This document shows, piece after piece, positions 1-7,878 of a stretch of DNA of 64,000 nucleotides. The notes beneath the pieces are model-generated. The model had not been told where the DNA came from. It worked only from the letters and a program-made list of their open reading frames with translations, and searched no databases. The translations under genes were made by a program, and so were the position numbers. Source of the stretch: Agrococcus sp. SL85 (GTDB taxonomy: Bacteria; Actinomycetota; Actinomycetes; Actinomycetales; Microbacteriaceae); NCBI RefSeq assembly GCF_026625845.1, contig NZ_CP113066.1:930001-994000 (forward strand). The letters run 5' to 3'. The number at the start of each line of letters is the position of its first letter. Positions within the stretch are counted from its first letter, which is position 1.

Positions 1-826
1 GGCACCCGTCTCGCCCGGCATCAGGCGCCGGTCGACGAGCAGCGTGCAGCGGTCCGGCACGATCGACGTGCCATGGCCGCCCTCGATGCGGCCGACGCTC
101 CAGGTGGCGGAGCCCAGCAGCCCCGCGGCGCCCTCGCGCAGCCGCGCCTGGTCGCGCGCGATCCAGTCGACGATGCGCGCGGCGGCGGTGATCGCGCTCG
201 CGCCGTCCTCCGGTCTGCCGGCGTGCGCGGCGCGTCCCTCGACCTCGATGCGCAGGTTCGCGGCGCCGCGGCAGGCGACGACGACCGCGAGGTCGGTGGG
301 CTCGGCGACGATGCAGCCGAGGTAGGGCCGCGGCGGCAGGGCGAGGTGCGCCGCGACGCCGGTCGCGAGGTCCTCCTCGTCGACCGTCACGAGCAGCTCG
401 AGCGGCAGCGACGGCCGCACCCGGTGCACGGCGGCCAGCGCCTGCAGCGCCGCCGCGAGGCCGCCCTTCATGTCGACGGCGCCCCGCCCGGTGAGCCAGC
501 CGCCGTCGGCGCGCGGGCTGAAGGGGTCGGCGCTCCAGCCCTCCCCGGCAGGCACGACGTCGCTGTGCCCGAGCACGAGGACCCCGGGGGCCGATGCGCT
601 CGGATCCGGCCCGAACCGGATCGACAGGTTCGGCCGCCCGGGCGCGACCTCCTGGCGGCTGCTCCGGCCGCCGAGGCGCGACGCGATCGCCTCGAGCACG
701 CGGACCGCGGCGAGCTCCGTGCCGCCGGGGTTCTCGCTCGCGGCGAGGATGAGCGCCGCGGCGTCGGCGACGACCGTCGCGCCGTCGACGAGCGCGCGCC
801 GCCGCCGCGTCCGCGCCCGCCGTCAT
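1..826 (-). CDS. M20 family metallopeptidase/deacylase, partial, start region frame-shifted
   Basis: The C-terminal part lies beyond the window. The visible part carries the M20 metal-binding layout: GHSDVVPAG (His-x-Asp), then TGRGAVDMKGG with the bridging Asp, then VDEED with the catalytic Glu pair. The family hydrolyses amide bonds of N-acyl amino acids or small peptides (ArgE/DapE/carboxypeptidase G2-like). ATG at 826 overlaps the stop of the upstream M24 gene (ATGA), so the two are translationally coupled. The frame opened by this ATG does not join the M20 frame; one surplus base in the GCG run around 795-812 explains it, and no alternative start exists in the M20 frame. Next to an ectoine-hydrolase-like gene, a role deacetylating acetyl-diaminobutyrate is possible but unproven. 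Confidence 0.75.
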   Translation of the reverse strand, partial: MTAGADAAAARARRRRDGRRRRRGAHPRREREPRRHGARRGPRARGDRVAPRRPEQPPGGRARAAEPVDPVRAGSERIGPRGPRARAQRRRACRGGLERRPLQPARRRRLAHRAGRRRHEGRPRGGAAGAGRRAPGAAVAAARAARDGRRGGPRDRRRGAPRPAAAALPRLHRRRAHRPRGRRRLPRRREPAHRGRGTRRARRQTGGRRERDHRRRAHRRLDRARPGAAARGRRGAAGLRHLERRPHRGRPWHVDRAGPLHAARRPAPDAGRDGC

Positions 827-2016
827 CCCGCCTCCCGCACGATGAGCTCGCGCGGCGCGTCGGTGAGCACCTCGACCGCGCCCTCGCCGATCGCGACCGA
901 CTCGCTCAGCTCGCAGCCGAAGCCCTGCATCCACATGCCCGCGATCACGTGGAGGCACATGCCGGGCTCGAGCACCGTGGGGTCGTCCTGCCGCACCGAG
1001 ACCGTGCGCTCGCCCCAGTCGGGCGGGTAGCCGATGCCGATCGAGTAGCCGAGCCGCGATGCCTTCTCGTAGCCGGCACGGGCCAGGTGGGCGCGCCAGC
1101 CGGCATGCACCTCCTCCACCGCGCGGCCGGGGCGCAGCGCGTCCAGCACGAGCTCGAGCCCCTCGGCGGTCACGGCGGCGAGTCGCGCGAGCTCTGGCGT
1201 CGGCCGGCCGAGCGCGACCGTCCGCGCGAGCGGCGCGTGGTAGCGGCGGTGCGCGCCCGCGAGCTCGATCGACACCGCCTCCCCGGCTGCCAGGCGGCGA
1301 CCGGACCACGTCATGTGCGGGGTGTCGGCCGACTCGCCCGTCGGCAGCATCGGCACGATCGCGGGGTAGTCGCCGACCACCTCGCCGACGCCGGAGGCCT
1401 GCACCTGCGCGATCGCGGCCGCGACGTCGGCCTGCCGCACGCCCGGCGCGACCGCAGCGACGCCCGCGCGCATCGCGGCGCTCGCGACCGCGCCCGCGCG
1501 ACGCATGAGCTCGAGCTCCGCGGGGCTCTTCACGAGGCGCACCCAGTTGACGAGGTCGTGGGCGTCGACGAGCTCCGCGCCGGGCAGCCCCTCGCGGAGC
1601 GCGAGGAACGAGCGCACCGTGAGGAAGTGCGCCTCGCCCTCGTAGCCGATCCTGCCGCCGCCCAGCCCGCGGGCGCGGAGCTCGGCGGCCGCCCAGTCGA
1701 AGGGGTGCGCGTCCGTGCGGTGCACGAGCGACTCCGGGTAGCCGAGGATGCGGTCGGCCGGCAGCGCCGCGGAGCGGTGGGCGCCCGTCGCATCCATCGC
1801 GCGCATGACGAGCAGCGGCTCGGCGTCGAGCCGCACGAGCAGCACCTGCGGCATGTAGAACGACCACGCGTCGTAGCCGGTCAGGTAGTGGAGGTTGGCG
1901 GGATCGACGACGAGCAGCCCGTCGAGGCCCTGCGCCCGCATCCGCTCCCGCGTGCGCTCGAGCCGTCGCCCGAGCTCGGTCGCGCCGCTCGGCGGATCGG
2001 TGGGGGTGCCTGGCAT
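823..2016 (-). CDS. doeA: M24-fold ectoine hydrolase-like protein (DoeA/EutD type)
   Basis: A 397-residue pita-bread (M24, creatinase/aminopeptidase P) protein. The N-terminal part has LHYLTGYDAWSFYMPQ, which I recognise as characteristic of ectoine hydrolases, and the C-terminal part has GIGYPPDWGERTVSVR. The usual five M24 metal ligands are mostly replaced (IELAG and PLARTV where D..G and D.TRT are expected; a His where a ligand Glu is expected in LHVIAG), as reported for ectoine hydrolases, which are not classical metallopeptidases. The enzyme would open the ectoine ring to acetyl-2,4-diaminobutyrate in the cytoplasm. A GAGGAG ribosome site precedes the ATG and a TAGGGT -10 lies near 2046-2051. 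The M20 gene follows with a 4-base overlap. A generic Xaa-Pro peptidase is the alternative. Confidence 0.65.
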   Translation of the reverse strand: MPGTPTDPPSGATELGRRLERTRERMRAQGLDGLLVVDPANLHYLTGYDAWSFYMPQVLLVRLDAEPLLVMRAMDATGAHRSAALPADRILGYPESLVHRTDAHPFDWAAAELRARGLGGGRIGYEGEAHFLTVRSFLALREGLPGAELVDAHDLVNWVRLVKSPAELELMRRAGAVASAAMRAGVAAVAPGVRQADVAAAIAQVQASGVGEVVGDYPAIVPMLPTGESADTPHMTWSGRRLAAGEAVSIELAGAHRRYHAPLARTVALGRPTPELARLAAVTAEGLELVLDALRPGRAVEEVHAGWRAHLARAGYEKASRLGYSIGIGYPPDWGERTVSVRQDDPTVLEPGMCLHVIAGMWMQGFGCELSESVAIGEGAVEVLTDAPRELIVREAG

Positions 2017-2110
2017 GCCGCTCCTCGGATCGCTCGCGTGGGGTCACCCTACGACGGCGACGCCGGGAGCCGGGGATGGGAGCCGGGAGTGCGGGCCGGG
2101 CAGGAAGAAG

Positions 2111-2181
2111 CGGTGCGGACTGGCTCAGTGACGCTCGCTCAAGTGCAAGTCCTGGTGAAGGCGCCTGGTCGGTCCGCACCG
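2111..2181. repeat. 10-bp inverted repeat with 51-base spacer
   Basis: CGGTGCGGAC at 2111-2120 is the perfect reverse complement of 2172-2181. The enclosed stretch is less GC-rich than its surroundings and, read on the minus strand, contains a nested GGACT/AGTCC pairing. It lies between the stop of the DUF3159 gene and the start of the M24 gene, so it could be a structured leader, an operator pair or a terminator. Confidence 0.5.
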
Positions 2182-2221
2182 CTCGGCTTGGCGGCGACTC
2201 TACGCCCGCGCGCCGCCGCGG

Positions 2222-2944
2222 TCAACGGTCGGTCTGCGGCGCCTCGGCGAGCGCCGGAGCGGGCACGGGCCGCGGCCTCCGGATGCCCGGGTGGCCCTTC
2301 GGGATCGAGGCGAACAGCACCCAGCCGGAGGCCGCGACGCACGCGATCACCAGGGGATACGTGAGCGCGACGCGCATGATCGCGAGGGCGGTCGTCTCGT
2401 CGAGCCACCACAGCGCCGTGAAGACCACGACCCGCACCACGTACTGCAGCACCCAGATCCAGGAGGCCCGGCCGTAGGCGCGCACGAGCACGGGGTCGCG
2501 GCGCCACCGGGTGCGCGTGCCGATGACGCCGCCCACGATGACGCCGAGCAGCGGCCACCGCACGAGGATCGAGAGGGTCCACGCGAGCGCGCTCGCGGCG
2601 TTCGAGAGCAGCTGCACGAGGAAGACGTTGCGCGCCTCGCCCGTCCAGAGCGCGAGCAGGGCGGCCACCGCCATCGCGAGCATCCCGACGAGCGCGGCGC
2701 GAGGGCTGCGACGCCGCGCGAGCGCCGCGACGACGAGCACGGCGCTCGCGGCGAGCGACCAGCCGACCGCGGCGGCGACGTCCTCGCGGGAGGCGACCCA
2801 GGCGACGAGGAACGCGACGGGCGGCAGCGAGGCCTCGAGCGCCGCCCTGCCGCCGCCGAGCAGCCGCGCGAGCGACTCCTCGCGCGTGGGGTCGGCGGCC
2901 GGCGCCTCGGGCGCCGCGGGGCCGTCGGGAGGGGTCGCGCGCAT
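2222..2944 (-). CDS. DUF3159 family integral membrane protein
   Basis: A 240-residue protein with about six hydrophobic segments after a soluble Pro/Ala-rich N-terminus (to about residue 35), and a hydrophilic C-terminal tail. It fits the actinobacterial DUF3159 family, whose function is unknown. Conserved-looking parts include SNAASALAWTLSILVRWPLLG and the RxxW region after GTRTRWRRDP. The ATG lacks a Shine-Dalgarno sequence, and TACCCT sits exactly six bases upstream, so the message is probably leaderless. A near-perfect 22-base palindrome (2946-2967) covers this promoter. It stands alone, downstream of zwf on the same strand. Confidence 0.8.
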   Translation of the reverse strand: MRATPPDGPAAPEAPAADPTREESLARLLGGGRAALEASLPPVAFLVAWVASREDVAAAVGWSLAASAVLVVAALARRRSPRAALVGMLAMAVAALLALWTGEARNVFLVQLLSNAASALAWTLSILVRWPLLGVIVGGVIGTRTRWRRDPVLVRAYGRASWIWVLQYVVRVVVFTALWWLDETTALAIMRVALTYPLVIACVAASGWVLFASIPKGHPGIRRPRPVPAPALAEAPQTDR

Positions 2945-2945
2945 G

Positions 2946-2967
2946 AGGTGAGGGTACCCTTACCTCG
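2946..2967 (-). promoter_or_regulatory. Palindromic operator over a leaderless promoter
   Basis: The arms GAGGTGAGGGT and ACCCTTACCTC pair at 10 of 11 positions. The -10-like TACCCT (2951-2956, minus strand) lies inside it, six bases before the DUF3159 ATG. AGGT/ACCT half-sites recall DtxR/IdeR iron boxes, but the core differs, so the regulator is not assigned. Confidence 0.5.
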
Positions 2968-3030
2968 GTGCCGACGGCCAGCGCGTCGCGGCTCCTCGGC
3001 GCGGTGTTCGTCGGTTCGCCGCTCCTCGGC

Positions 3031-4425
3031 TCAGCGGCCCTCGGCGCTCGTCGCCCAGGCCTCGGGGCCGCGGGATCCTGCCGGGTAGGCCTCCATCGGC
3101 ACCGCGTCGTCGCGCCAGGCCGCGAGCACGGGCTCGACGATGCGCCAGCACTCCTCGGCCGCGTCGCCCCGCACCGCGAGGCGCGGGTCGCCGTCGAGGA
3201 TCGAGGCGAGCACCTCGCCGTAGGGGAGCAGCTGCCCGCCGCCCAGCTCGCCGCGCAGCACCGTCTGGTCGAGCGTGAAGGGGTCGCCGCGGCCGTTGGT
3301 CGTCAGGTGCAGCTCGAAGCCGTCGGGCTTGAAGTCGATGACGAAGCGGTCGGGGGTGTCGCGGCCGTGGAGGCCCCGGGGCACGTGGGCCGGCGGCCGC
3401 CAGTGCACGACGGCGCGCTTGCGCACGCCGCCGAGCGACTTGCCCGAGCGCAGCACGAAGGGCACCCCGGCCCAGCGCTGGTTCTCGATCGCCACCTCGA
3501 CCTCCGCGAGCGTCTCGGTGCCGCGGCCCGCGTCCACGCCCTCCTCGGCGGTGTAGTCCGGCACCTCGCGCCCCTCGACCGAGCCCGCGGCGTAGCGGGC
3601 GCGGCGCGAGTCGCGCACGGGATCGACGACCCGCGCGGCGCGCAGCACCTGCCCCACCGCGTCGCGCAGGTCGCGCTCGCCGACCGACGCCACCGGCTCC
3701 ATCGCGAGCATCGCCATGATCTGCAGCAGGTGCGACTGGATCATGTCCCGGAGCGCGCCGTTGCGGTCGTAGTAGCCCGCGCGGCCCTCGAGCGTGACGG
3801 TCTCGTCGTAGAGGATCTCGACCCGCTCGATGCCGTCGCGGTCCCACGTGGGCTCGAGCAGCCGGTTCGCGAAGCGGAGGCCGAGCAGGTTGAGCACGGT
3901 GTGGAGGCCCAGCATGTGGTCGATGCGGAAGACGCGCTCCTCGGGCACGATGCGCGTGACGAGCGCGTTCAGCTCGCGGGCGGCGGCGAGGCTGTCGCCG
4001 AACGGCTTCTCGACCGCGAGGATCGTGCCCTCGGGCACGCCGACGCGCTCGAGGGCCTCGCACACGAGCTCGGTGACCTGCGGCGGCAGCGCGAAGTAGA
4101 GCACCAGGCGGTCGCAGGCGATGGAGGCGAGGAGCGCGCTGAGGGCGTCGTCGGCGGTCGCGTCGCCCGCGACGTAGCGCGTCGAGGCGACGACCGCCTC
4201 GGCCGCGGGGCCGGCGGCGCCGCCCTCGGCGAGCGCGTCGCGCACGCGCGAGCTCCAGTCGTCGGCCTCGAGCTCGCGGAGGTCGGCGCCGACGATGTGC
4301 ACCCGCCGCTCCGGCTCGGCCGCGAGCAGCGTGCCGATGCCCGGTAGCAGCAGGCGCCGGGTGAGGTCGCCGGAGGCGCCGAGGATGAGCAGGGTGGTCG
4401 CCGGCTGGCTCGTCATGGGCCCCAT
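3031..4425 (-). CDS. zwf: Glucose-6-phosphate 1-dehydrogenase-like protein
   Basis: A 464-residue cytosolic NAD(P)-dependent dehydrogenase of the oxidative pentose phosphate pathway. The N-terminal Rossmann motif GASGDLTRR (about residue 16), EKPFG (about 138) and RIDH (about 166) identify the family, and the C-terminal half has the G6PD beta-sheet domain (FVLRSGK, IDFKPDG). The active-site stretch reads RIDHMLGLH instead of the usual RIDHYLGKE, so the substrate-binding Lys is missing and specificity or activity may differ. The start may be the ATG at 4425 or the one at 4416 (MTSQPA). No 6PGD, transaldolase or OpcA gene is adjacent, which also suggests a secondary paralogue. Confidence 0.85.
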   Translation of the reverse strand: MGPMTSQPATTLLILGASGDLTRRLLLPGIGTLLAAEPERRVHIVGADLRELEADDWSSRVRDALAEGGAAGPAAEAVVASTRYVAGDATADDALSALLASIACDRLVLYFALPPQVTELVCEALERVGVPEGTILAVEKPFGDSLAAARELNALVTRIVPEERVFRIDHMLGLHTVLNLLGLRFANRLLEPTWDRDGIERVEILYDETVTLEGRAGYYDRNGALRDMIQSHLLQIMAMLAMEPVASVGERDLRDAVGQVLRAARVVDPVRDSRRARYAAGSVEGREVPDYTAEEGVDAGRGTETLAEVEVAIENQRWAGVPFVLRSGKSLGGVRKRAVVHWRPPAHVPRGLHGRDTPDRFVIDFKPDGFELHLTTNGRGDPFTLDQTVLRGELGGGQLLPYGEVLASILDGDPRLAVRGDAAEECWRIVEPVLAAWRDDAVPMEAYPAGSRGPEAWATSAEGR

Positions 4426-4483
4426 GCTTCCACCGCCGCGGTCGGCGTCGGCTGAGCGGCGGGCGCTCAGGCGCGCCCCCGGC

Positions 4484-4744
4484 TCACCAGAGGACGCCGC
4501 CGCCGATCGAGATGCCGCCGTAGGTCAGGAGCACGACGACGCCCGCGACGACGGCGGGCGCGATGCCGCGGCCGCCCGCGTGACGCGACTTGAAGAGCGC
4601 GATGACCGCGAGGATCGCGGCGATCGCGGCGAGGCCGCCTCCGAGGATGAGGCCGATGAAGAGCGGGATGGGCATGAGGACGAGGCCCAGGAGCCCGATC
4701 CAGAACGCCCACCACGCCCACGGGTTGGAGCGCTTGGTCTGCAT
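4484..4744 (-). CDS. Small DUF4190-type membrane protein
   Basis: An 86-residue protein with two or three membrane segments (about residues 12-50 and 62-84) joined by a short basic loop KSRHAGGRG. The NPWAWWAFWIGLLGLVL start and the AAIAAILAVIALFKSR centre fit small actinobacterial DUF4190-like proteins of unknown function. GGAGG lies close to the ATG, and GATCCT sits six bases upstream, so a leaderless message is possible. It ends shortly upstream of zwf on the same strand. Confidence 0.7.
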   Translation of the reverse strand: MQTKRSNPWAWWAFWIGLLGLVLMPIPLFIGLILGGGLAAIAAILAVIALFKSRHAGGRGIAPAVVAGVVVLLTYGGISIGGGVLW

Positions 4745-4910
4745 GCCTCCAGGATCCCAGCGGGCGCCTCCGAACCGGCCGGGAGCCGTGCGGATCGCGC
4801 GTCCGGAACGCGGTGGGGAATCCTATTGCGAACACTGTTATGCGTGTGCTTCACTATCCCCAGGCCAAGGGTCCGGCCCCCCGCCGGAGCCCCTCGACCA
4901 AGAGCCGTCT

Positions 4911-4935
4911 CCCCGGGTGTCGTGACCACCCGGGG
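4911..4935 (+). promoter_or_regulatory. 9-bp perfect hairpin upstream of HhH-GPD gene
   Basis: CCCCGGGTG (4911-4919) and CACCCGGGG (4927-4935) flank a 7-base loop. The hairpin ends 28 bases before the ATG at 4964 and has no gene reading into it from either side, so it is more likely an operator or leader structure than a terminator. Confidence 0.45.
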
Positions 4936-4963
4936 AGGCGGTTCTCTCTGTCAGGCTGGAGCC

Positions 4964-5545
4964 ATGACTCGCGACCTGCACCTCACCGGCGACGACGCCG
5001 CGGACACCCTGCTCTCGCAGGACGACTTCGCGCTGCTCACGGGCATGCTGCTCGACCAGCAGATCACGATGGAGGCCGCCTTCTCCGGCCCGGCGAAGCT
5101 CCACGACCGCCTCGGCGGGCTCGACGCCGCCGCGGTCGCCGCCATGGATCCGGAGGCCTTCCAGGCCGCGATGGCCGAGAAGCCGGCCGTGCACCGCTTC
5201 CCGGGCTCGATGGCGAAGCGCGTGCAGCAGCTCGCGCAGGCGATCGTCGACGACTGGGGCGGCGACGCCGGCGCGCTGTGGCGCGAGGGCTCGCCCGACG
5301 GGCGCGAGGCGCTGCGACGCCTGCAGGCGCTGCCGGGCTTCGGCGAGCAGAAGGCGCGCATCTTCCTGGCGCTGCTGGGCAAGCAGTGCGGCTTCGACGG
5401 CGCAGGCTGGCGGGAGGCCGCGGGCGTCTACGGCGAGGAGGGCTCGAAGCGCTCGGTCGCCGACATCGTCGACCCTGCGTCGCTGCAGGAGGTGCGCGCC
5501 GCGAAGCAGGCGGCGAAGGCCGCCGCGAAGGCCGCGAAGGGCTGA
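4964..5545 (+). CDS. HhH-GPD-type base excision repair protein
   Basis: A 193-residue protein of the actinobacterial HhH-GPD family related to 3-methyladenine/endonuclease III glycosylases. LLDQQITMEAAFSGP near the N-terminus corresponds to the helical entry of the fold, and LPGFGEQKARIFLALLGK (about residue 124) is the helix-hairpin-helix with its Gly-rich hairpin. No Fe-S cysteine cluster is present. The C-terminus is an Ala/Lys repeat tail that could add non-specific DNA affinity. It would excise damaged bases, but the substrate cannot be read from sequence. A single-gene unit preceded by a 9-bp hairpin. Confidence 0.8.
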   Translation: MTRDLHLTGDDAADTLLSQDDFALLTGMLLDQQITMEAAFSGPAKLHDRLGGLDAAAVAAMDPEAFQAAMAEKPAVHRFPGSMAKRVQQLAQAIVDDWGGDAGALWREGSPDGREALRRLQALPGFGEQKARIFLALLGKQCGFDGAGWREAAGVYGEEGSKRSVADIVDPASLQEVRAAKQAAKAAAKAAKG

Positions 5546-5627
5546 GCTGCCCGCAGGGTCACCGCGAGGCGGCGGCGCCTCCGGTGCCGTCGCCTCGACC
5601 AGCGAGCCTGTGGAGAGAGATCCGGAA

Positions 5628-5645
5628 CCTGACTCACTCGTCAGG
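5628..5645 (+). promoter_or_regulatory. Inverted repeat and -10 upstream of esterase gene
   Basis: CCTGAC-TCACTC-GTCAGG is a 6-bp inverted repeat directly followed by TAGCGT (5646-5651), a typical -10 for this genome. This leaves a leader of about 60 bases before the esterase ATG. Confidence 0.4.
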
Positions 5646-5719
5646 TAGCGTGCGGAGCAGCCCGTCGTGGCAGCCCGGTCGATGGCGCCCGGGCACGGCG
5701 GGCGGACAGGAGCGTCCGC

Positions 5720-6958
5720 ATGCCCATTCGCCCGTCCCGCCGCCCGCTCGCCCTGCTGGCAGCCGCAGCAGCGGCCGCCCTCGGGCTCGTCGGCGTCGCC
5801 GTCGCCCAGCCGCCCGCCGCGCAGGCCGCCGGCGCCTGGTCGACCCAGACCATCGCCGGCATGACCGTGCACGTCTACGTGCCCTCGGCCGCCCCCATCG
5901 TCGAGGGCGGCCGCGCCCTCATGGTCAGCCTGCACGGCTGCGTGCAGTCGGCGAGCGCGATCCGCGACGGCGGCCAGTGGGTGGGCGCCGCCGAGGAGAC
6001 CGGGATGGTCGTGGCGGTGCCCGCCGCGCCGAGCGGCGGCGTGCTGCTCGGCTGCTGGGACTACTACGACGGCAACCACTCGCGCACCGCGCCCGCTCGG
6101 CACGACGACAACCTGCTCGACCTCGTCACGGCGCTCCGCGGCCGCGCCGACCTCGCCATCGACGCCCGGCAGGTGTACCTCTCGGGCCTCTCGTCCGGCG
6201 GCGGCCAGACGATGGTGATGGGCTGCCTCGCGCCCGACGTCTTCGCCGGCATCGGCATCAACGCGGGCCCGACGGTCGGCACGACCTCTGGCCAGATCGG
6301 CTCGGTCGCGGTGACCGAGGCCCAGGGCCGCGCGACCTGCGAGCGCTTCGCCGGCGCCGCCGCCGGCTCCTTCTCGACGCAGCTCACCTCGGTGGTCTAC
6401 GGCTCGAACGACACCACCGTCGCCCCGGGCTACAACACCCTGAACGGCCGCATCATGGCAGGGCTCTACGGCGCGACGACGCAGTCCTCGTCCTCGCTCG
6501 CCGGCCTGCCGGGCTCGAGCACGAACGGCACCGAGACGCGGTGGTCGGATGCCGAGGGTCCGCGGGTCTCGGTGATCCAGAACACCGGGCTCGGCCACAA
6601 CTGGCCCGCGGGAGGCGGCTCGGGCGGCGCCTACATCTCGACCACGAGCATCGACTACCCGCGCACGGTCACGCGCTTCTTCTTCGAGCACAACCGGCGG
6701 GTCGACGGGGTCGCGCCCACGCCCACGCCGACGCCGACGCCGACGCCGACCCCGACGCCGACCCCGGATCCGCAGGGCTGCGTGACCGCGACGAACGCGG
6801 CGCACCAGGCGGCCGGCCGGGCGGTGAGCTACGGCGTGAACCCCTACAACCCGTTCTACGCGATCGGCACGCAGGACTACCTCGGGCAGGGGGATGCGAC
6901 GGTCACGAGCCTGCAGCGCCTCAGCGCCACGAGCTGGGACCACGTGCCGAGCTGCTGA
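5720..6958 (+). CDS. Secreted PHB depolymerase/feruloyl-esterase family hydrolase
   Basis: A 412-residue exported alpha/beta hydrolase. A signal peptide covers about residues 1-36 (Arg-rich start, Ala/Leu core, AQAAG). Next comes the catalytic domain with LHGCVQSA (oxyanion-side motif), the nucleophile elbow GLSSGGG (about residue 156) and GLGHNWP containing the catalytic His. A Thr-Pro repeat linker (about residues 332-352, coded by a hexamer repeat at 6714-6768) leads to a small C-terminal domain with two Cys, resembling the substrate-binding domain of PHB depolymerases. The family cleaves polyhydroxyalkanoates or acetylated plant polymers; which one is unclear. It converges on nagB. Confidence 0.85.
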   Translation: MPIRPSRRPLALLAAAAAAALGLVGVAVAQPPAAQAAGAWSTQTIAGMTVHVYVPSAAPIVEGGRALMVSLHGCVQSASAIRDGGQWVGAAEETGMVVAVPAAPSGGVLLGCWDYYDGNHSRTAPARHDDNLLDLVTALRGRADLAIDARQVYLSGLSSGGGQTMVMGCLAPDVFAGIGINAGPTVGTTSGQIGSVAVTEAQGRATCERFAGAAAGSFSTQLTSVVYGSNDTTVAPGYNTLNGRIMAGLYGATTQSSSSLAGLPGSSTNGTETRWSDAEGPRVSVIQNTGLGHNWPAGGGSGGAYISTTSIDYPRTVTRFFFEHNRRVDGVAPTPTPTPTPTPTPTPTPDPQGCVTATNAAHQAAGRAVSYGVNPYNPFYAIGTQDYLGQGDATVTSLQRLSATSWDHVPSC

Positions 6959-6972
6959 GGCGGCGCTCCGCG

Positions 6973-7045
6973 CGCGCTCGATCGGCCGGAGCGGGAGGTC
7001 AGCCGCATATCGCAGCTGCCTCGTCGCTCAGGCCGATCGAGCGCG
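6973..7045. terminator. Long stem-loop between convergent genes
   Basis: The 15-base arms at 6973-6987 (CGCGCTCGATCGGCC) and 7031-7045 are perfectly complementary around a 43-base loop. It lies between the stops of the esterase gene and nagB and can serve both strands. There is no T-run. Confidence 0.5.
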
Positions 7046-7095
7046 GGCCGCCCTCCCGCCGTCTGAGCTGCTCCGCGGCCGGAGGCCGCCTGCGC

Positions 7096-7878
7096 CTACG
7101 CGCCCGGCTGCACCGCGGCGCGGTGCGCCACGGTCGCGCGGTAGTAGTCGGCGAGCCGCAGCTCCGAGGCCGCGGCCTCGTCGATGACGACCGTCGCGCG
7201 ACGGTGCAGCTGCAGCACCGAGCCCGGCCACATCGACGACACCGGCCCCTCCACGACCTCCGCGATCGCGCGCGCCTTCGCGGCGCCGTGGGCGACGAGC
7301 AGGGCGCGCCGCGCGTCGAGGATGGTGCCGAGCCCCTGCGTGAGGCAGTGCATCGGCACCTCCTCGGCGCTCGCGAAGAAGCGCGCGTTGTCCTCGCGGG
7401 TGCGGGGCGCGAGCGTCTTGACGCGCGTGCGGGAGGCGAGGGAGGAGGTGGGCTCGTTGAAGCCGATGTGGCCGTTGGTGCCGATGCCGAGCAGCTGCAG
7501 GTCGATGCCGCCCGCCGCGACGATCTGCGCCTCGTAGTCCTCGCAGGCCGCGTCGAGGTCGGCGGCGAGGCCGTCGGGCACGTGCACGAGCGCGGGGTCG
7601 AGGCCGAGCGGCCGCACGACCTCGCGGTCGACGACCGCGTGGTACGACTCCGGGTGGTCGCGGCGGATGCCGACGTACTCGTCGAGCGCGAACGCCGAGA
7701 CCCGCGAGAGGTCGAGCCCCGCATCCGCCCGCGCGGCGAGCGCGCGGTAGGTCGCGAGCGGGCTCGAGCCCGTCGCGACGCCCAGCACCGCGCGCGGCCT
7801 CGCTGCCACGAGCTCGGCGATGCGCGCGGCCGCGAGGGCCCCGACCTCCTCGGGGCCCTCGACGATCACGACCTCCAT
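7096..7878 (-). CDS. nagB: Glucosamine-6-phosphate deaminase
   Basis: A 260-residue cytosolic enzyme converting glucosamine-6-phosphate to fructose-6-phosphate and ammonia. Seen: LGVATGSSPLATY (phosphate loop), the SAFALDEYVGI Asp-Glu motif, and LLGIGTNGHIGFNEP with the catalytic Asp/His region. Length matches the family. The ATG at 7878 overlaps the stop of the PTS gene (ATGA), so both are translated from one message that starts near 9833. No nagA deacetylase is in the window. Confidence 0.95.
   Translation of the reverse strand: MEVVIVEGPEEVGALAAARIAELVAARPRAVLGVATGSSPLATYRALAARADAGLDLSRVSAFALDEYVGIRRDHPESYHAVVDREVVRPLGLDPALVHVPDGLAADLDAACEDYEAQIVAAGGIDLQLLGIGTNGHIGFNEPTSSLASRTRVKTLAPRTREDNARFFASAEEVPMHCLTQGLGTILDARRALLVAHGAAKARAIAEVVEGPVSSMWPGSVLQLHRRATVVIDEAAASELRLADYYRATVAHRAAVQPGA

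Noticed and set aside
73..2364. Long open frames antisense to the M20/M24 genes and elsewhere (for example 4838-6943 and 8000-9869)
   Set aside because: They are Arg/Gly/Ala-rich mirror frames produced by the very high GC at third codon positions; the opposite strand has clear protein families.
6714..6768. Hexamer tandem repeat as a CRISPR or mobile feature
   Set aside because: It codes the Thr-Pro linker of the esterase in frame.
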